NCBI GenBank assembly: GCA_021234155.1
Contig: JAJEKV010000079.1
Coordinates: forward strand, 3,690,261-3,754,260
Length of the DNA: 64,000 nt
Direction: 5' to 3'
Source: Isoetes taiwanensis
Taxonomy: Eukaryota; Streptophyta; Lycopodiopsida; Isoetales; Isoetaceae
Positions 43,571 to 54,278 of this stretch are shown in pieces (the first letter of the stretch is position 1; every line of letters starts with the position of its first letter). A program made the position numbers and the translations under genes. Under the pieces are notes generated by a model that worked only from the letters and a program-made list of their open reading frames with translations, made no database searches and had not been told where the DNA came from.

Positions 43571-44343
43571 TTTTATCGGCAACATTAATATCTATAAATA
43601 CAAAACAAAGCAAAGTCGTGTTTTTTAAGTAAATGTGTTTTTTTGAGTTAAATGTGACAGACCTTCCAAGCACTATAAAAAATTGCACGTGAATTATATC
43701 ACATAGAAAAAAAACGCACACACACACACACACGAAAACAGCTAGTCCAAGCAACTCCTCCACTAGCGATTCAAGCTACATCGATCAATTCCTCAGTAGC
43801 TTTATCATTCCATATGGCATATCTTCCTCATGATCTTTAAATAACACATGTTCATGCCTTATCAAATGTATACTTACACTGTTTAGAACTAATCATTTCA
43901 GCATTACTAATTATGTGATCATTTTCTACACCATCCAATGTTAATATATCTAGTCATGCATACTTTAGCACAACAAAATTCAAAAGCAAGATGCTTTAAA
44001 AAAAAAAAAAAAGGAAAATTGAATACGTTTTTAGAATGTACAGATTACCACTCTAGGCATCATACATGAGTCATGGCGAAAAGCCCCCTATTGAAATTTC
44101 AAAATAAATACTCATGTATTAACTTATGCATGCAGATGAGATAATAGAGCAACTTATCTTGCTTAAAACAAAAGAGATATTGTTTACATAAAGCCACTTT
44201 CCTTTATCCACTAAACCTTCAATTAGTTGCATGAACTATAGAAGTTCTTATAAGCTAAGATACATAGCCAGTTGTTTGAACTTGCAACCCGATTCCATCA
44301 TTTCAATTCCATCATCCATGTAAAACACTTAATCCTAAAACAA
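43571..44343. other. No gene; (CA)n microsatellite at about 43718-43735
   Basis: AT-rich spacer with a run of about eight CA units and short A runs. No coding signal. It ends at the TIR of the next transposon. Confidence 0.45.
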
Positions 44344-44543
44344 AACCATCATTCAATTAAATTGGGATTATGTCTTAATTTTGGGACAAATTTCATATTT
44401 TGTGTTTTTTATAGCACATTCAAATTCACACAAACCACCTCAAAAGTATGAAAATGTAATCTCATATTATTTACAAAATAGTCAATATTTCACAATATAG
44501 CACCATATTATAAAAACGTGATGAAGAAAATTTACATAGTTAT
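44344..44543. repeat. Terminal repeat and subterminal region of the DUF7869-type transposon
   Basis: From 44344 the sequence AACCATCATTCAATTAAATT continues as the same 31-bp terminus as the 3.94-kb transposon. The next 160 or so bases match the reverse complement of that element's right end (for example GTCTTAATTTTGGGA and CAATATTTCACAATATAGCAC). I did not find the partner TIR on the far side of the gene. Confidence 0.8.
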
Positions 44544-47302
44544 TCACTTTTCTTCAAGCACCCCCAATGATCTCATAGCCTTCTTCCTGACATCCTGAGG
44601 TATTGTAATTCTCGCATTTCTAGCTGGAATAGTGTTTGGAGTCCATGAGTACAATACACTTTCATAGTCTAGCCAAAGACCAGGATCACTCGGATTTCTC
44701 CTCCATCTCTTTGTCCAACAATCTGAGTACCTTTCTTTATCCGATACATTGGTCAACTAATGCACTGGACACCACCATTCTACCCGCACATGGTTGAAGT
44801 TAATATTACCTTCCTCTTTGCAAATATCAGAGATGGTGAACCCCAACCACACTGGATAGGTATCTAAATCTGCTGGCTTTACTACCACAAATTGGTGGCA
44901 TTCCAAGTTAATGGAAGGTTCATAAGCATCCATGCCTAGAAACTTTGGTCTATTGTTCTTAGGATCAACATAGTGTTTGTCAGAAGGAGGAGGAGCATAT
45001 TGCTTACGAATGCTACTAACAGTGTCATCAACATCCTCAGCACCTGCTAAGGTTTTCCACCTAGTTTTAGGCAACCACCCTTCTTTCAATTCATCTGAGG
45101 ATGTGTCTATCTCCCCCAACAGGTTAATCACTTTCTTCCAGTAAGCCACAAAGGCACGGTTGGTATCATCGGGATTGGTTTGCCAATGCTTTGTATAATC
45201 CTGGATTCCTTGTCAATCCCAATTGCTTCACTTCTTTAGTAGGTTTAAGAGCTTTTGGTTGACCTGGAGGTATCATAGGCTTGCCATTCTCATCTCTACG
45301 CCATATTTCCTCCCCTCCTCTCCACTCCTCCTCTAAAGGTCTCATCTTCCATTGGAAGATTGGAATCCCATTTCTCACCCAAAAAGTGAACTGCAGAGGC
45401 CTGGAATGACCTTCAAGATCCAATGCATAACCATCCACAAAGCTCTTTCAATCGGGCACTTCTTCTATGAGAGAAGCTATAGGATTTGGAGTAGTGCATT
45501 CATGGAAGACTTCCATTAACCTAGGAAAGTTGGTCACTGTCTGCTGCTTCAGTATACAACTATATTTGCCAAATAATGCATCCACATTCTCATGGGTATG
45601 CCCGGGCATCAGAAACCCTAAATTAACTCTTTCAAATATCCCCACAGCTGTTAAGTAGAATAGGAAAGAAAACATCCACTTGTTCTTATTTTGGCCTGCA
45701 CAATTATCAAGTTGCAAGAGGAACCTTCTGGATAGATCTTGAGCTCTAGCACGTGAAGTTGAAGCTCCAACATGTTCACTAGACCCATGCTTCCTAAACC
45801 TTGCCTTGCTAAACTTTTCAATATTGTTAGGGTTTCCATCTAACAATGCACTATATAGTGTCTGGCTAGCTGTAGGGTCCTGGAGGTGACCATTGTATCC
45901 ATTTTCATAGTTTCTCAAACACCTCATGATACTCCCAATATGAAAATCTGGACCATCACTCCACAACTCCAAACTAAAATGGCCATAGTAGGTTTGAGTC
46001 TGCCCATGCAAGATTGCCCCAGTCATTGAGATCTCACATGACTTTGGTATGTACTTGAATTGTAGAAGACAAGTCTTTTCCTGGTCCATCTTGTCATGTA
46101 TACTACATAAATAGTTATTAGGTTCCAATGCAGATAAAGTCCTCTACATCCAATAGCATGATCTACATGATAGTTGATCAGTCATATGTTCCTTCATATG
46201 CTCCTTTATCCTAGCCCTTTGACTAGGTTGCACAGTCTTATCAAGAGTCTCCTTCAACTTAGCACATAAATTGCACTTTGCAAATTTGTTTGAAGTTGCT
46301 ATGGTGACATGATTGAAATGCTTCTTCCATAGCCTACTAAAGCTATGTTGGGATATTGGAAGAATTTCCAATTCTCGAAGTAGGGAGTTCACTTCTTCCA
46401 AAATACTCTTTTGAGTACAATGTGATGGTAACCTTTTCTCAACAACTGCTCTTCCCTTTTCATCCCTTCTGCTTTTGTGTGGCATAGACTCTGCATTGAA
46501 ATCACTATATTTTTCAAATATCTCCCTGGCAGCCAAGATCCTAGCAGTTGGTCTCAACAAACCATTATTTCCATGCAAAGCAATCCTGTTCCCTTTTGCC
46601 TGCTTTTTTTTGCCAATTATGCCATGAAGAAGTTGGAATTGCATGGATATTCTGCCACGCTTTTTTACATATCCATTTGCTTAACAAAGGGTATCTTTTT
46701 CTGTTTGGGTTTCTTTCATCCTGAAGTGCATGCTCGAAGAGTGTGTACATGTAGGTCCTCCTCTCATCAACAGTATACTCTTGAAAAGTGGCTCTTGCTT
46801 CCACCAATTGTTCTATTGTAAAGAATTGCATACAACCACTCCAACAACAATCTGAGCCCCTAACCTTTACCATTGTCTCACGTTTGGTGTCACTAATCAA
46901 CTTGGCTCTTTTGCTAGGATAATGTCTAGCAACTGATACTTCTCCTCTTTTGCTTAGGTTTAGAGTTCCAACTGCTAATGGATCAATATCAAGACAATCA
47001 TTATCCCCAACAACATCAGACTCTGAAAAAAGATAATCCTCCACAAATTGAACACTACTTATAGGTCATGCCATGATGCAAGGAACCTCCAATTGCTTGA
47101 CACAATCAAAACATTCCTTGTCACTCAAACCTTTACCTTTCCAGTTGTCTTCCAACATAGAAATTGCAATACCAATATTGTCTTCCCCTAGCCTTTCATC
47201 ATTAACAGCTTGACCAGGGTCTGCTAGCACAATGACTCCTTGGCCTACTATTTCCTTGTTGCACTTGTGCATGATTCTCACCTTCTTCTTCCTCCATTGC
47301 AC
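44544..47302 (-). pseudogene. DUF7869-type transposase, copy b (best preserved)
   Basis: Read from 47302 down, the protein has five parts. First, a DUF8039-like segment GVIVLADPGQAVNDERLGED. Second, a helical region with LVEARATFQEYTVDERRTYM (46565-47044). Third, a zinc-ribbon-like CNLCAKLKETL...CRSC (46144-46300). Fourth, the core with HDKMDQEKT (about 46085), LQLDNCAGQNKNKW (about 45700) and GHTHENVDALFGKY (about 45580), which give spaced D/H/D residues like an RNase H-fold nuclease. Fifth, a tail with WKMRPLEEEW, WKKVINLLGEI and CWTKRWRRNPSDP. In-frame stops lie near 46144, 45448 and 44757, with frameshifts near 46600 and 45160. Together the pieces make about 900 residues. The transposase role is inferred from the linked TIR. 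Confidence 0.7.
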
Positions 47303-47639
47303 CCGACTATGGAGGATTAATTATTTTTCTTCAACATTCTTGCTAGGAGGTGCTTTTTCATTGAAATTGCTCTTTTCAAATCTTCAGTTGGAGAGGCACC
47401 ATTGACCTAGGCAAATTGCACCCTTTTTAGTCAATACGTAGGAAATATTTATACACCATAAGATAAGAAAAGTACTACATTTATGGAATATATAGAGGTA
47501 TATCAAATTTTTTAAAAAGCAAGAAATTCCTTGAAAATAGGTTTAATATAATAATAACAATGGATATAAACGAAATCATTTAAAACAAGAATTTTCGTGG
47601 CAACAACAAGGAAATGACATTTAAATATAACCAAATTTT
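47303..47639. other. Divergent spacer, no gene seen
   Basis: This lies between the minus-strand transposase and the plus-strand promoter. I looked for the second TIR here and did not find it. Confidence 0.4.
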
Positions 47640-47840
47640 AATTATCGAAACTTTAGCCTTCAAAATACGAAAAGACATATCTGATAAGGTAGCCGTGAGA
47701 ATTTATTCTCCATAATATACCCTAGATAATATAGCTGGCGGGAAGATCGTACGTCTGGCGTGTTATTTGAGCAATCATTTATTTACGCTAATTTCTAATT
47801 AACTCTATATAAATCCACTTCACGCTCTCAAGACCTCCAT
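47640..47840 (+). promoter_or_regulatory. TATA promoter with E2F-like site, duplicated at 59.1 kb
   Basis: TATATAAA lies at 47806-47813, 57 bp before the ATG at 47870. CTGGCGGGAAGA at 47735-47746 contains TGGCGGGAA, a match to plant E2F sites. The whole 200 bp aligns with 59090-59340, including GTGAGAATTTATT, the E2F-like box, GGCGTGTTA, the TATA box with AAATCCA and TTCACGCTC. Conservation between copies centres on these motifs. Confidence 0.65.
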
Positions 47841-47869
47841 TCCTTCCAAATTTTTTTTCTCTGTCCGCC

Positions 47870-48199
47870 ATGAAGCGTTCGGCCTCAGCAACAAAGCTTC
47901 ATGAAGAACCCGAGGTCTCCTCAAAAAGACCTCGGGTTGATTTCCCTCAATTCCCCCCATTGATTTCGTTTTTGCAGCAATCCTCTGATTCCGATTCAGA
48001 GGATGAAGAGGAGGAAGAAGTGGAAGAATCGGATCAGGATTCACAGGAATTCCTGACCGCTCTGCTTCAGGGTTGGCTCGACCCTAAAACAGAAAATGAA
48101 ATGTCAGAAGAAGAGTCTGAGGAGGAGGAGGAAGAAGATTCGGAAGAAGAAAGCACGAATTCATTAATTAGAGAAATTTGGAATTCTCGTTTAGCATGA
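47870..48199 (+). CDS. Small highly acidic protein, function unknown
   Basis: The ATG at 47870 is in good context (GTCCGCCATGA) and follows a TATA promoter. The 109 residues start with a basic KRSASATK and SSKRPRVDFP, a possible nuclear localisation signal. A hydrophobic FPPLISFLQQ follows, then two Asp/Glu-Ser tracts (residues about 38-55 and 78-94) separated by EFLTALLQGWLDP. It ends NSLIREIWNSRLA. I do not recognise the family. The balanced order of basic, acidic and amphipathic pieces suggests a nuclear or chromatin role, which is inference. Low-complexity composition also leaves room for chance. Confidence 0.55.
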   Translation: MKRSASATKLHEEPEVSSKRPRVDFPQFPPLISFLQQSSDSDSEDEEEEEVEESDQDSQEFLTALLQGWLDPKTENEMSEEESEEEEEEDSEEESTNSLIREIWNSRLA

Positions 48200-48680
48200 A
48201 ATAGGTTAGCGGGTAGCCATATAGTGCAAAAACTACTACCAATTGAGTAAAAGTTGGCGTTTTTTTGCACAAATTCTGCAAATGCTTCAGTCTTATTTGG
48301 AAATATAGTTTTTACTGCTAATGCAAAGGTTCACCGCGAGTATAACGTAGTAGGAGGGAGTGTGAAAACTTCAGAAGAAGCCTAACGCCGATGTTTTTCA
48401 AGCACCTGAAAGGAGACGAAAAGAATGTGCCTTTTATTAAAACCATATGAGAGCATTGTGTTAAAAGAAGGTACCGAGGAGCAAGGATATCACACAAAAT
48501 TCAGTATTTAAAGCCATGTAATTGCTCTGAGGAGGATCGCTGATGGTCGATTATTTTTAGCATTAAACATATGGTAAAAGATATGGGTAAAGACAAAACC
48601 AAAGTTTTCGAAACAAAAGTTTTCATTGAAGGAAGTAATATACAACATAATTACTGATTGAAGGAGATAATTATTCTGAT
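48200..48680. other. No gene; probable 3' flank of the acidic-protein gene
   Basis: No coding frame or repeat is recognised. Confidence 0.35.
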
Positions 48681-51600
48681 TGTGTTTCAGATACTTGATC
48701 AGGTATCACACCCATTTCATTGGCCATGCGATTGACATGCTCTCTACCCAATTCCATAGCTTGTGTTGTGCCCATCTCTGAATAACCTGTGACCTCGGAA
48801 TCTGAACACCCATGGCGTTTGCGATGCGCTGCAGATGTGAATCAGGCTCCCATTCTTCACTGTCCACTGCACTGCTCCCGCCTATAAGTTCGTTTTTGCA
48901 GTAGCTCCGCAGCAGTAGCATTCTGATGTGGATGATAGAGCTTCGCTTCTTGCCGTGTACCGATGCCCCTGTGACCCAAGAACCTCATCTTGGTCAATGT
49001 CCATGTCTTTGTTGGTGCCTTCCATGTGCTTTGGTCTGCATTTCCATGTGTTCTCACCACGTATTCAAACTTATGTTCCTCTTTGTCAAGAAAGGCATGT
49101 ACCCATCAAGCTTCTCATTAAGTGCATTCAATTTTTTTGGAAAGTGGGCTCGTGGCTTCTATACCTTTTTCCGTCTCTTCAAGCAAGCGCTTTGTTTCTT
49201 GCATTCTCTCTTAGTAGGACTTAGCATCGAGGTTTTCCAAAATGGAATCCAACTTTGATAGATCTCGTGTTTTGGGTGATACCGATGTCGGGTTGAGCTG
49301 GATCGGGGTCAACATTCTTCGCTTCGGCTCTTCCTCAAACCCATCGGCACTTGGATTGGCCATCTTATCAAGCGTTTCAAAGAACGCCCTCGAGGAAACG
49401 GCACACTTTACGAACTTTCGAAGCCAGCTCTTTTTGCCTTGCATAAGAGCAACACGAAGCCGCCCCAATTTAAAAGGAATCCGAACACAACCATCGACGG
49501 TCAAGACCAATTTGTTCAACAATATGGTAGGCATAGGAGGTTTTCATTTGGCATTTCAATACAAGATCTCCTTCCATTGCCGCCCATTTGAATCTTGGTT
49601 TGCTTGTAAAAGAGTCCGATATTTCTTTTTTATCTTCTCGTCGGCATCCTCATTACACCGTTAGCGGCATTGGAGGCAATGGTGTTGACTTAGGAGCCTT
49701 GCCGTGTGGATATAGGTGAAGCTCCAACTCTGGTTGCCACGGGTGCTACACCTAACATCACTCCTGTTAATGCACATATGACTAATAAAGTATCGATGTT
49801 CTTTCACCCTTCTTTTGCTCTCCCATCCCGTTTCTTCATAGGAACCTAAAGATAGGTAGCCACGCCTGAATTTGCTTCCATTTGAACAAGCAATTGGGCA
49901 AATTCATCGAGCGCATGATAATGACCAAGTGATAAACTTTGGCATCCGGCCATGGTAGCTATCCTTGTAAATAGATCATGTATTTCTTGCAATCCCATAC
50001 CTTGTTTATCCCTCGGATGTCAATAAATATCGATTGTCGCATTCTCGACACTTGGGAGGAAGTAGGGATGCCATCCTTTGTCTTTGCTATGACAATATTT
50101 TTCTTTTCCTTTCTTTTTTCTAGCCTCTTCTCGGCTTTAGAATATTCCTGATTGGCTCAAAAAATGCTGGTAGGTTACCTAGTGTATGATCCTTGTTATA
50201 GTTAGCCTTCACGCATCAGACGTTCGATTCCGATATATCCAATATTCTCTCGTTTCAGTTGAAATCGGGAAAAGCCTCAAGCAATTCCTCCCGCCTATCG
50301 AAATCCTTTTGCAGCAAATTTGAGGCATAAGACAAAATTTCGCCTCATAAAAGTGAGGGTTCTCGATGTCAATTGCCCGTTATGCGCAATCAAATCTCCG
50401 CTATAACTTTGACCGCACCTTTAAATAGGTCTTGCCTTCTATAATCTCATCGAGCAACTGGGACAACTCTGCGATTCGACATACCTCGTGAGCAACCGAG
50501 CCAGGTCTTGTTAAAGAAGTCTTTGGATGGCATGTCCGAAACTCACCATGATCGCCACCGAAGTTTACGACTCACCCTGCAGCCAAGCAACTTCCATTAA
50601 CTTCTTGAAAACCTTCTCATCCATAAAAATGAATTGCTTTTCATCCTTAAGCTCCCGTGACTTTCAAGGTGGTCGTTGCAATTTCATGGAAATCCTGCGT
50701 AGAAGCAATTTCAAGGTCATCAAGATCGCGACGCCGAACTTGGCGAGTAGAAAACTAATAAATACCTTCCAAGCTGAAGTTTTAGCTGTCCCTATAGGTC
50801 CTTGTGGAGGGCAACCATAAGCCTTGTGCCGATGGACGGTTGTTGCATTTTTCAATCGGTGGCTCTCTCAGTACACGGTGTTTGCAATTGCCGTTGCATT
50901 GAATACTCAACTCTATATATTCCTTGTTCAGTAAGATTTCCGTCAAAGACCCTCGATCTTCTTCTAGCATATACTTTGGCAAATTCGTTGCTTTCGAACT
51001 TCAACTTCGACCTAATAGAACAAAGAAGTTGTGCAAAGACAAAAATCGCGTGGTTGCCGTAAATAATATAAAATTTCTTGCCCTTCAAATCTTCCGGATT
51101 GCTCCATGTCACCCTCCTCCCGAAAGATAGACAACCGTCAAAGGTCAAATCTACATAACGAGTGTCCAAAAGATAAAGAATTAGTTACCCGGTAATAGGG
51201 TCAAATGGAACGACGCCGCCGGGGTGAGGACCTGTCGGGTATGTCTTGAAGCTTTTAACCGAGTTTGAACATGGTCATTTGACCGCATTCTCGGTGTCAA
51301 GTTTGTTGGTGCGAGGTTCACAATCAAAAATAGAAATCTTTGTAAACCAATTAACCCCTAAGGGTAGAACCTTTTGAACCGTTTCAAGCTTCGAGTGGTT
51401 TGCTCGCCATCTTGGCGTTCCTCTTCTGGATTGAACTTCAACTCGACCGAATGGCAGGTGCTTGGGGCCATGTCAATGCTAGTTTAGAGGAGGCATTAGA
51501 ATCGGGGGTTTGAGAACTGTTGGGGCTGCGGGCTATCCTCAACGAGGTGTCGATTCTTAAGGCTAATTTTGAAAGGAGGGAATTTTTTGGAATAAATCCA

Positions 51601-52300
51601 CGGATGTATTGCTATCCGGGCCTTCATAGCAATAGGAAGAGTAGGGTTAACAATACCGGAGGGGTTTATCGTGGATTGTGGTTCTTGAGCAATTTCTTTT
51701 TGGTGCTGAGGTCTCTCCCAAAGTAGCAATAGGCTTCACACTCTTTTTCTTGGCCACGGCTCTTAGCCAATTGGTGTCCATCACGGAGGGCATCTTCGCC
51801 CGAACCGCTTTCAAGGCAACGGCTTTCGGAGGCTTCTTGTCCGTAGACAAACCATTTCGCATGTCGAGAACCCGAGCAATATGTCTCTGTTTCCCTTTAT
51901 ACCGACAAAGAGAGAGATTCATAGGATGGCAACAACCAGCCATACCCTTTAGCCGACGTCGGACGTTTTTCCCCGCGGGTCGGCTTGTTCATTTTGGTCG
52001 GTCGTCATCAAAGATGGGTCATAATTGCGCCATTTCAAAATGTACTCGAAACGCAATGCTTGTGGGTCCTCAACGCCGCATATGATGGCATCTTGCACAT
52101 TGTTCTTCGTGCCTTCCCACATTGCCACCACTATGCCAACTTGTTCAACGCCCCGCCTTTTTTCCAACCGCGAAAATGTGCACGTGTCCTTTCTGCGATC
52201 ACCCTTAATGTGCGGTATAGCCTCAGTGCAATCTCGATACACCATTTTCTTTCATTGAAGGGGTTATAATAATGGACTGGCTCGACATCCGGTCCCGGAA
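48680..52300 (-). pseudogene. Unidentified degraded coding region
   Basis: Minus-strand fragments with protein-like composition follow each other through many stops and shifts. Examples are 51949-52245 (ALRFEYILKWRNYDPSLMTT), 51647-51943 (NWLRAVAKKKSVKPIATLGE), near 51380-51440 (PKHLPFGRVEVQSRR), 50852-51169 (RYVDLTFDGCLSFGRRVTWS), 49211-49534 (KLVLTVDGCVRIPFKLGRLR) and 48706-49060 (MRFLGHRGIGTRQEAK; RIANAMGVQIPRSQVIQRW). The order and shared strand suggest one former long gene, perhaps of a large transposon. I cannot name the family. Confidence 0.35.
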
Positions 52301-52567
52301 GAGAGCAAGTGTCGTAAACAAAAGCTCAGTAGTGAGTGCCCGGTAGGTCGCATAATGTGGTGCAATAAAAAGGTTTAAACCATCAGAGAAACGCGACCGC
52401 TGATCCCGCCAAGCGGCTAAAATAGAACTCCACACAATCGCGGCCGCGACTTTTGTGTAGCACTTAAGCACTAAGAGAAAACAACATTGCCGCGAAACTA
52501 ATGACCTACTACACTAGTAATCGATGAACATCGCAATAAAGAAAATCTATGCTCGGCCGCATCATGT

Positions 52568-52805
52568 CGCGATCTTGATGAGCAGCTACACTTATGAAGA
52601 CCGCTATCCGGAAATTATAAAACCAATCAAGCAAGACCGCGGTCCGCGATCTTGATGAGCAGCTACACTTATGAAGACCGCTATCTAGAAATTATAAAAC
52701 CTATCAAGCAAGACCGCGACCGCGATCTTGCCGAGCATCTATACTTATGAAAACAATAGAAGTTTTAGTAGGCAAGATCGCGGCCGCGCGATCTTGCCGA
52801 GCTGA
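52568..52805. repeat. Tandem array of a 76-77-bp unit, about three copies
   Basis: CGCGATCTTG(A/C) begins at 52568, 52645 and 52721. Copies 1 and 2 share AGCAGCTACACTTATGAAG, ACCGCTAT and AATTATAAAACC. Copy 3 is partial and ends in the palindrome GATCGCGGCCGCGCGATC. Confidence 0.85.
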
Positions 52806-54248
52806 AATGTTAGAAAATACCTTCTCGAGGGAGTCCTTAGGTGCCATGGGATCGCGCACCGTTGGTTCAAAATATGGGTTTTTTTGAGTGGGCCTGGGAG
52901 CCGGAGGTCGAATACGCTTAAGGTTTGAATGAAATCGCTGGAGTAGAAATTAGGTTTTGAATGTTTTGAGTTTCAATTTATAGAACGCTGTCGCTGAAAT
53001 TAAATGCCCCCCTCATGATGGCGCTTTGAAAAACGCGTGCAGCCATAATGGCGCCGACGCGCCGTAATAATAATTACCGGCCGCCGCCCGTATTTATTCC
53101 ACGACATTAATGCGGTCTTGCGAATATACCCGTCCGAAAGGCCCGAACCCGCACGAAAGGTCTTTATCCACTTGGACGTCCCGTTCAATTTGGTCATAAT
53201 TTCGGACTGACACTTTATCCAGCCATAAATGCCTCCAAAATATCCCGGTTCTGACGGACAAATGACCGCAAAATTTGAATTCGAGAACAAACCAATTCGA
53301 AAGCGGGAAAAGCCAATTCAAATTTCATTGTTTTGCAAGATCTTCGAGGGCCGAGTCGCGCTAAAATTTGGGCCAAGTTTGGGCAAGGATTTGCCGCAGA
53401 ATTCGCATCCATTGAAGGCGCCGACGAGGGCGCCGATAATCCGCTTGCAACCGCCACTACACACTCTAATTCTCGCGAATCGCGATCAATTCGTGGTTTT
53501 CGCCGAGGTAAAAGGCCTATTCTGATGCATATCCCTCACTGAAGTGAACTGAACGTATCAGTAATGCACTGAATTTCAATTATAACTGCAACCTCCGAGT
53601 CTCTGCACTAACATTCACTATGTATTGCATGGATTGATAAGATACCTCCTGATACTTTGTTGCACAATGTAAAAATAGATGTTCTAAGCAAAACTGTGCA
53701 CTCTGGTGTGTTTATTATACAATGTAAACGTGTTTCAAGTATATGCTTTCTTTCTCTATGTGGATGAAACTAAACACTGTTTTTATGACACTAAACACCG
53801 TATTCTGTGAGGTAGGTGTAATGCCTTATTCTGTAAGTCAATCGTTTAACTTTGGTGCTCCACGAGATCGCGGTCGCGATACCTTCAACCATCTACACTT
53901 GCTATTGACCAAAGAAGTCCCAGATATCGATAACTTAGAGTTGAACCCACTAGCTAGCCTCAAAATTTGATTTGCACGAGTTCTTATTGAAACAGCTAGT
54001 GTGAATGCTTGCAACTAGCGCGACCGCGTTCTTACCCATGCTCGATAAGATCGCGGTGGCGAAAGTCGTGACCATTTCTTATTTTTCAGTTCATATTTTT
54101 TGTAGTGGTTTATGATCACGATTGCTTTACGCTCACTAGGATCGGGCCGCTGGCGCTTATTCACGACCTCTTGTTTGGAGGATGGCTGATGTAATTCCGC
54201 CAGATCTGGCGGGGAAAAAGGTGGCGTAAGGAAGAGTCCACAATTTGG
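52806..54248. other. No gene; further GC-rich palindromes near 53870 and 54020-54060
   Basis: GAGATCGCGGTCGCGATAC near 53865 and GCGCGACCGCG...GATCGCGGTGGCG near 54020-54058 are related to the array at 52568. The intervening kilobase has no recognised gene. These palindromes may be arms of a transposon that includes copy c, but ends could not be matched. Confidence 0.4.
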
Positions 54249-54278
54249 CGCCATCACAATTCGACTGTCCCGGAGGGT

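Noticed and set aside
43718-43735. (CA)n run as a possible regulatory Z-DNA element
   Set aside because: It is a short ordinary microsatellite with no promoter or gene beside it.
47303-48680. Second TIR of the DUF7869-type transposon copy b
   Set aside because: I looked for the complement of AACCATCATTCAA here and did not see it. The far end of this element remains undefined.
51678-52085. 135-codon plus-strand frame
   Set aside because: The opposite strand has the more protein-like fragments in order, so this is probably a shadow.
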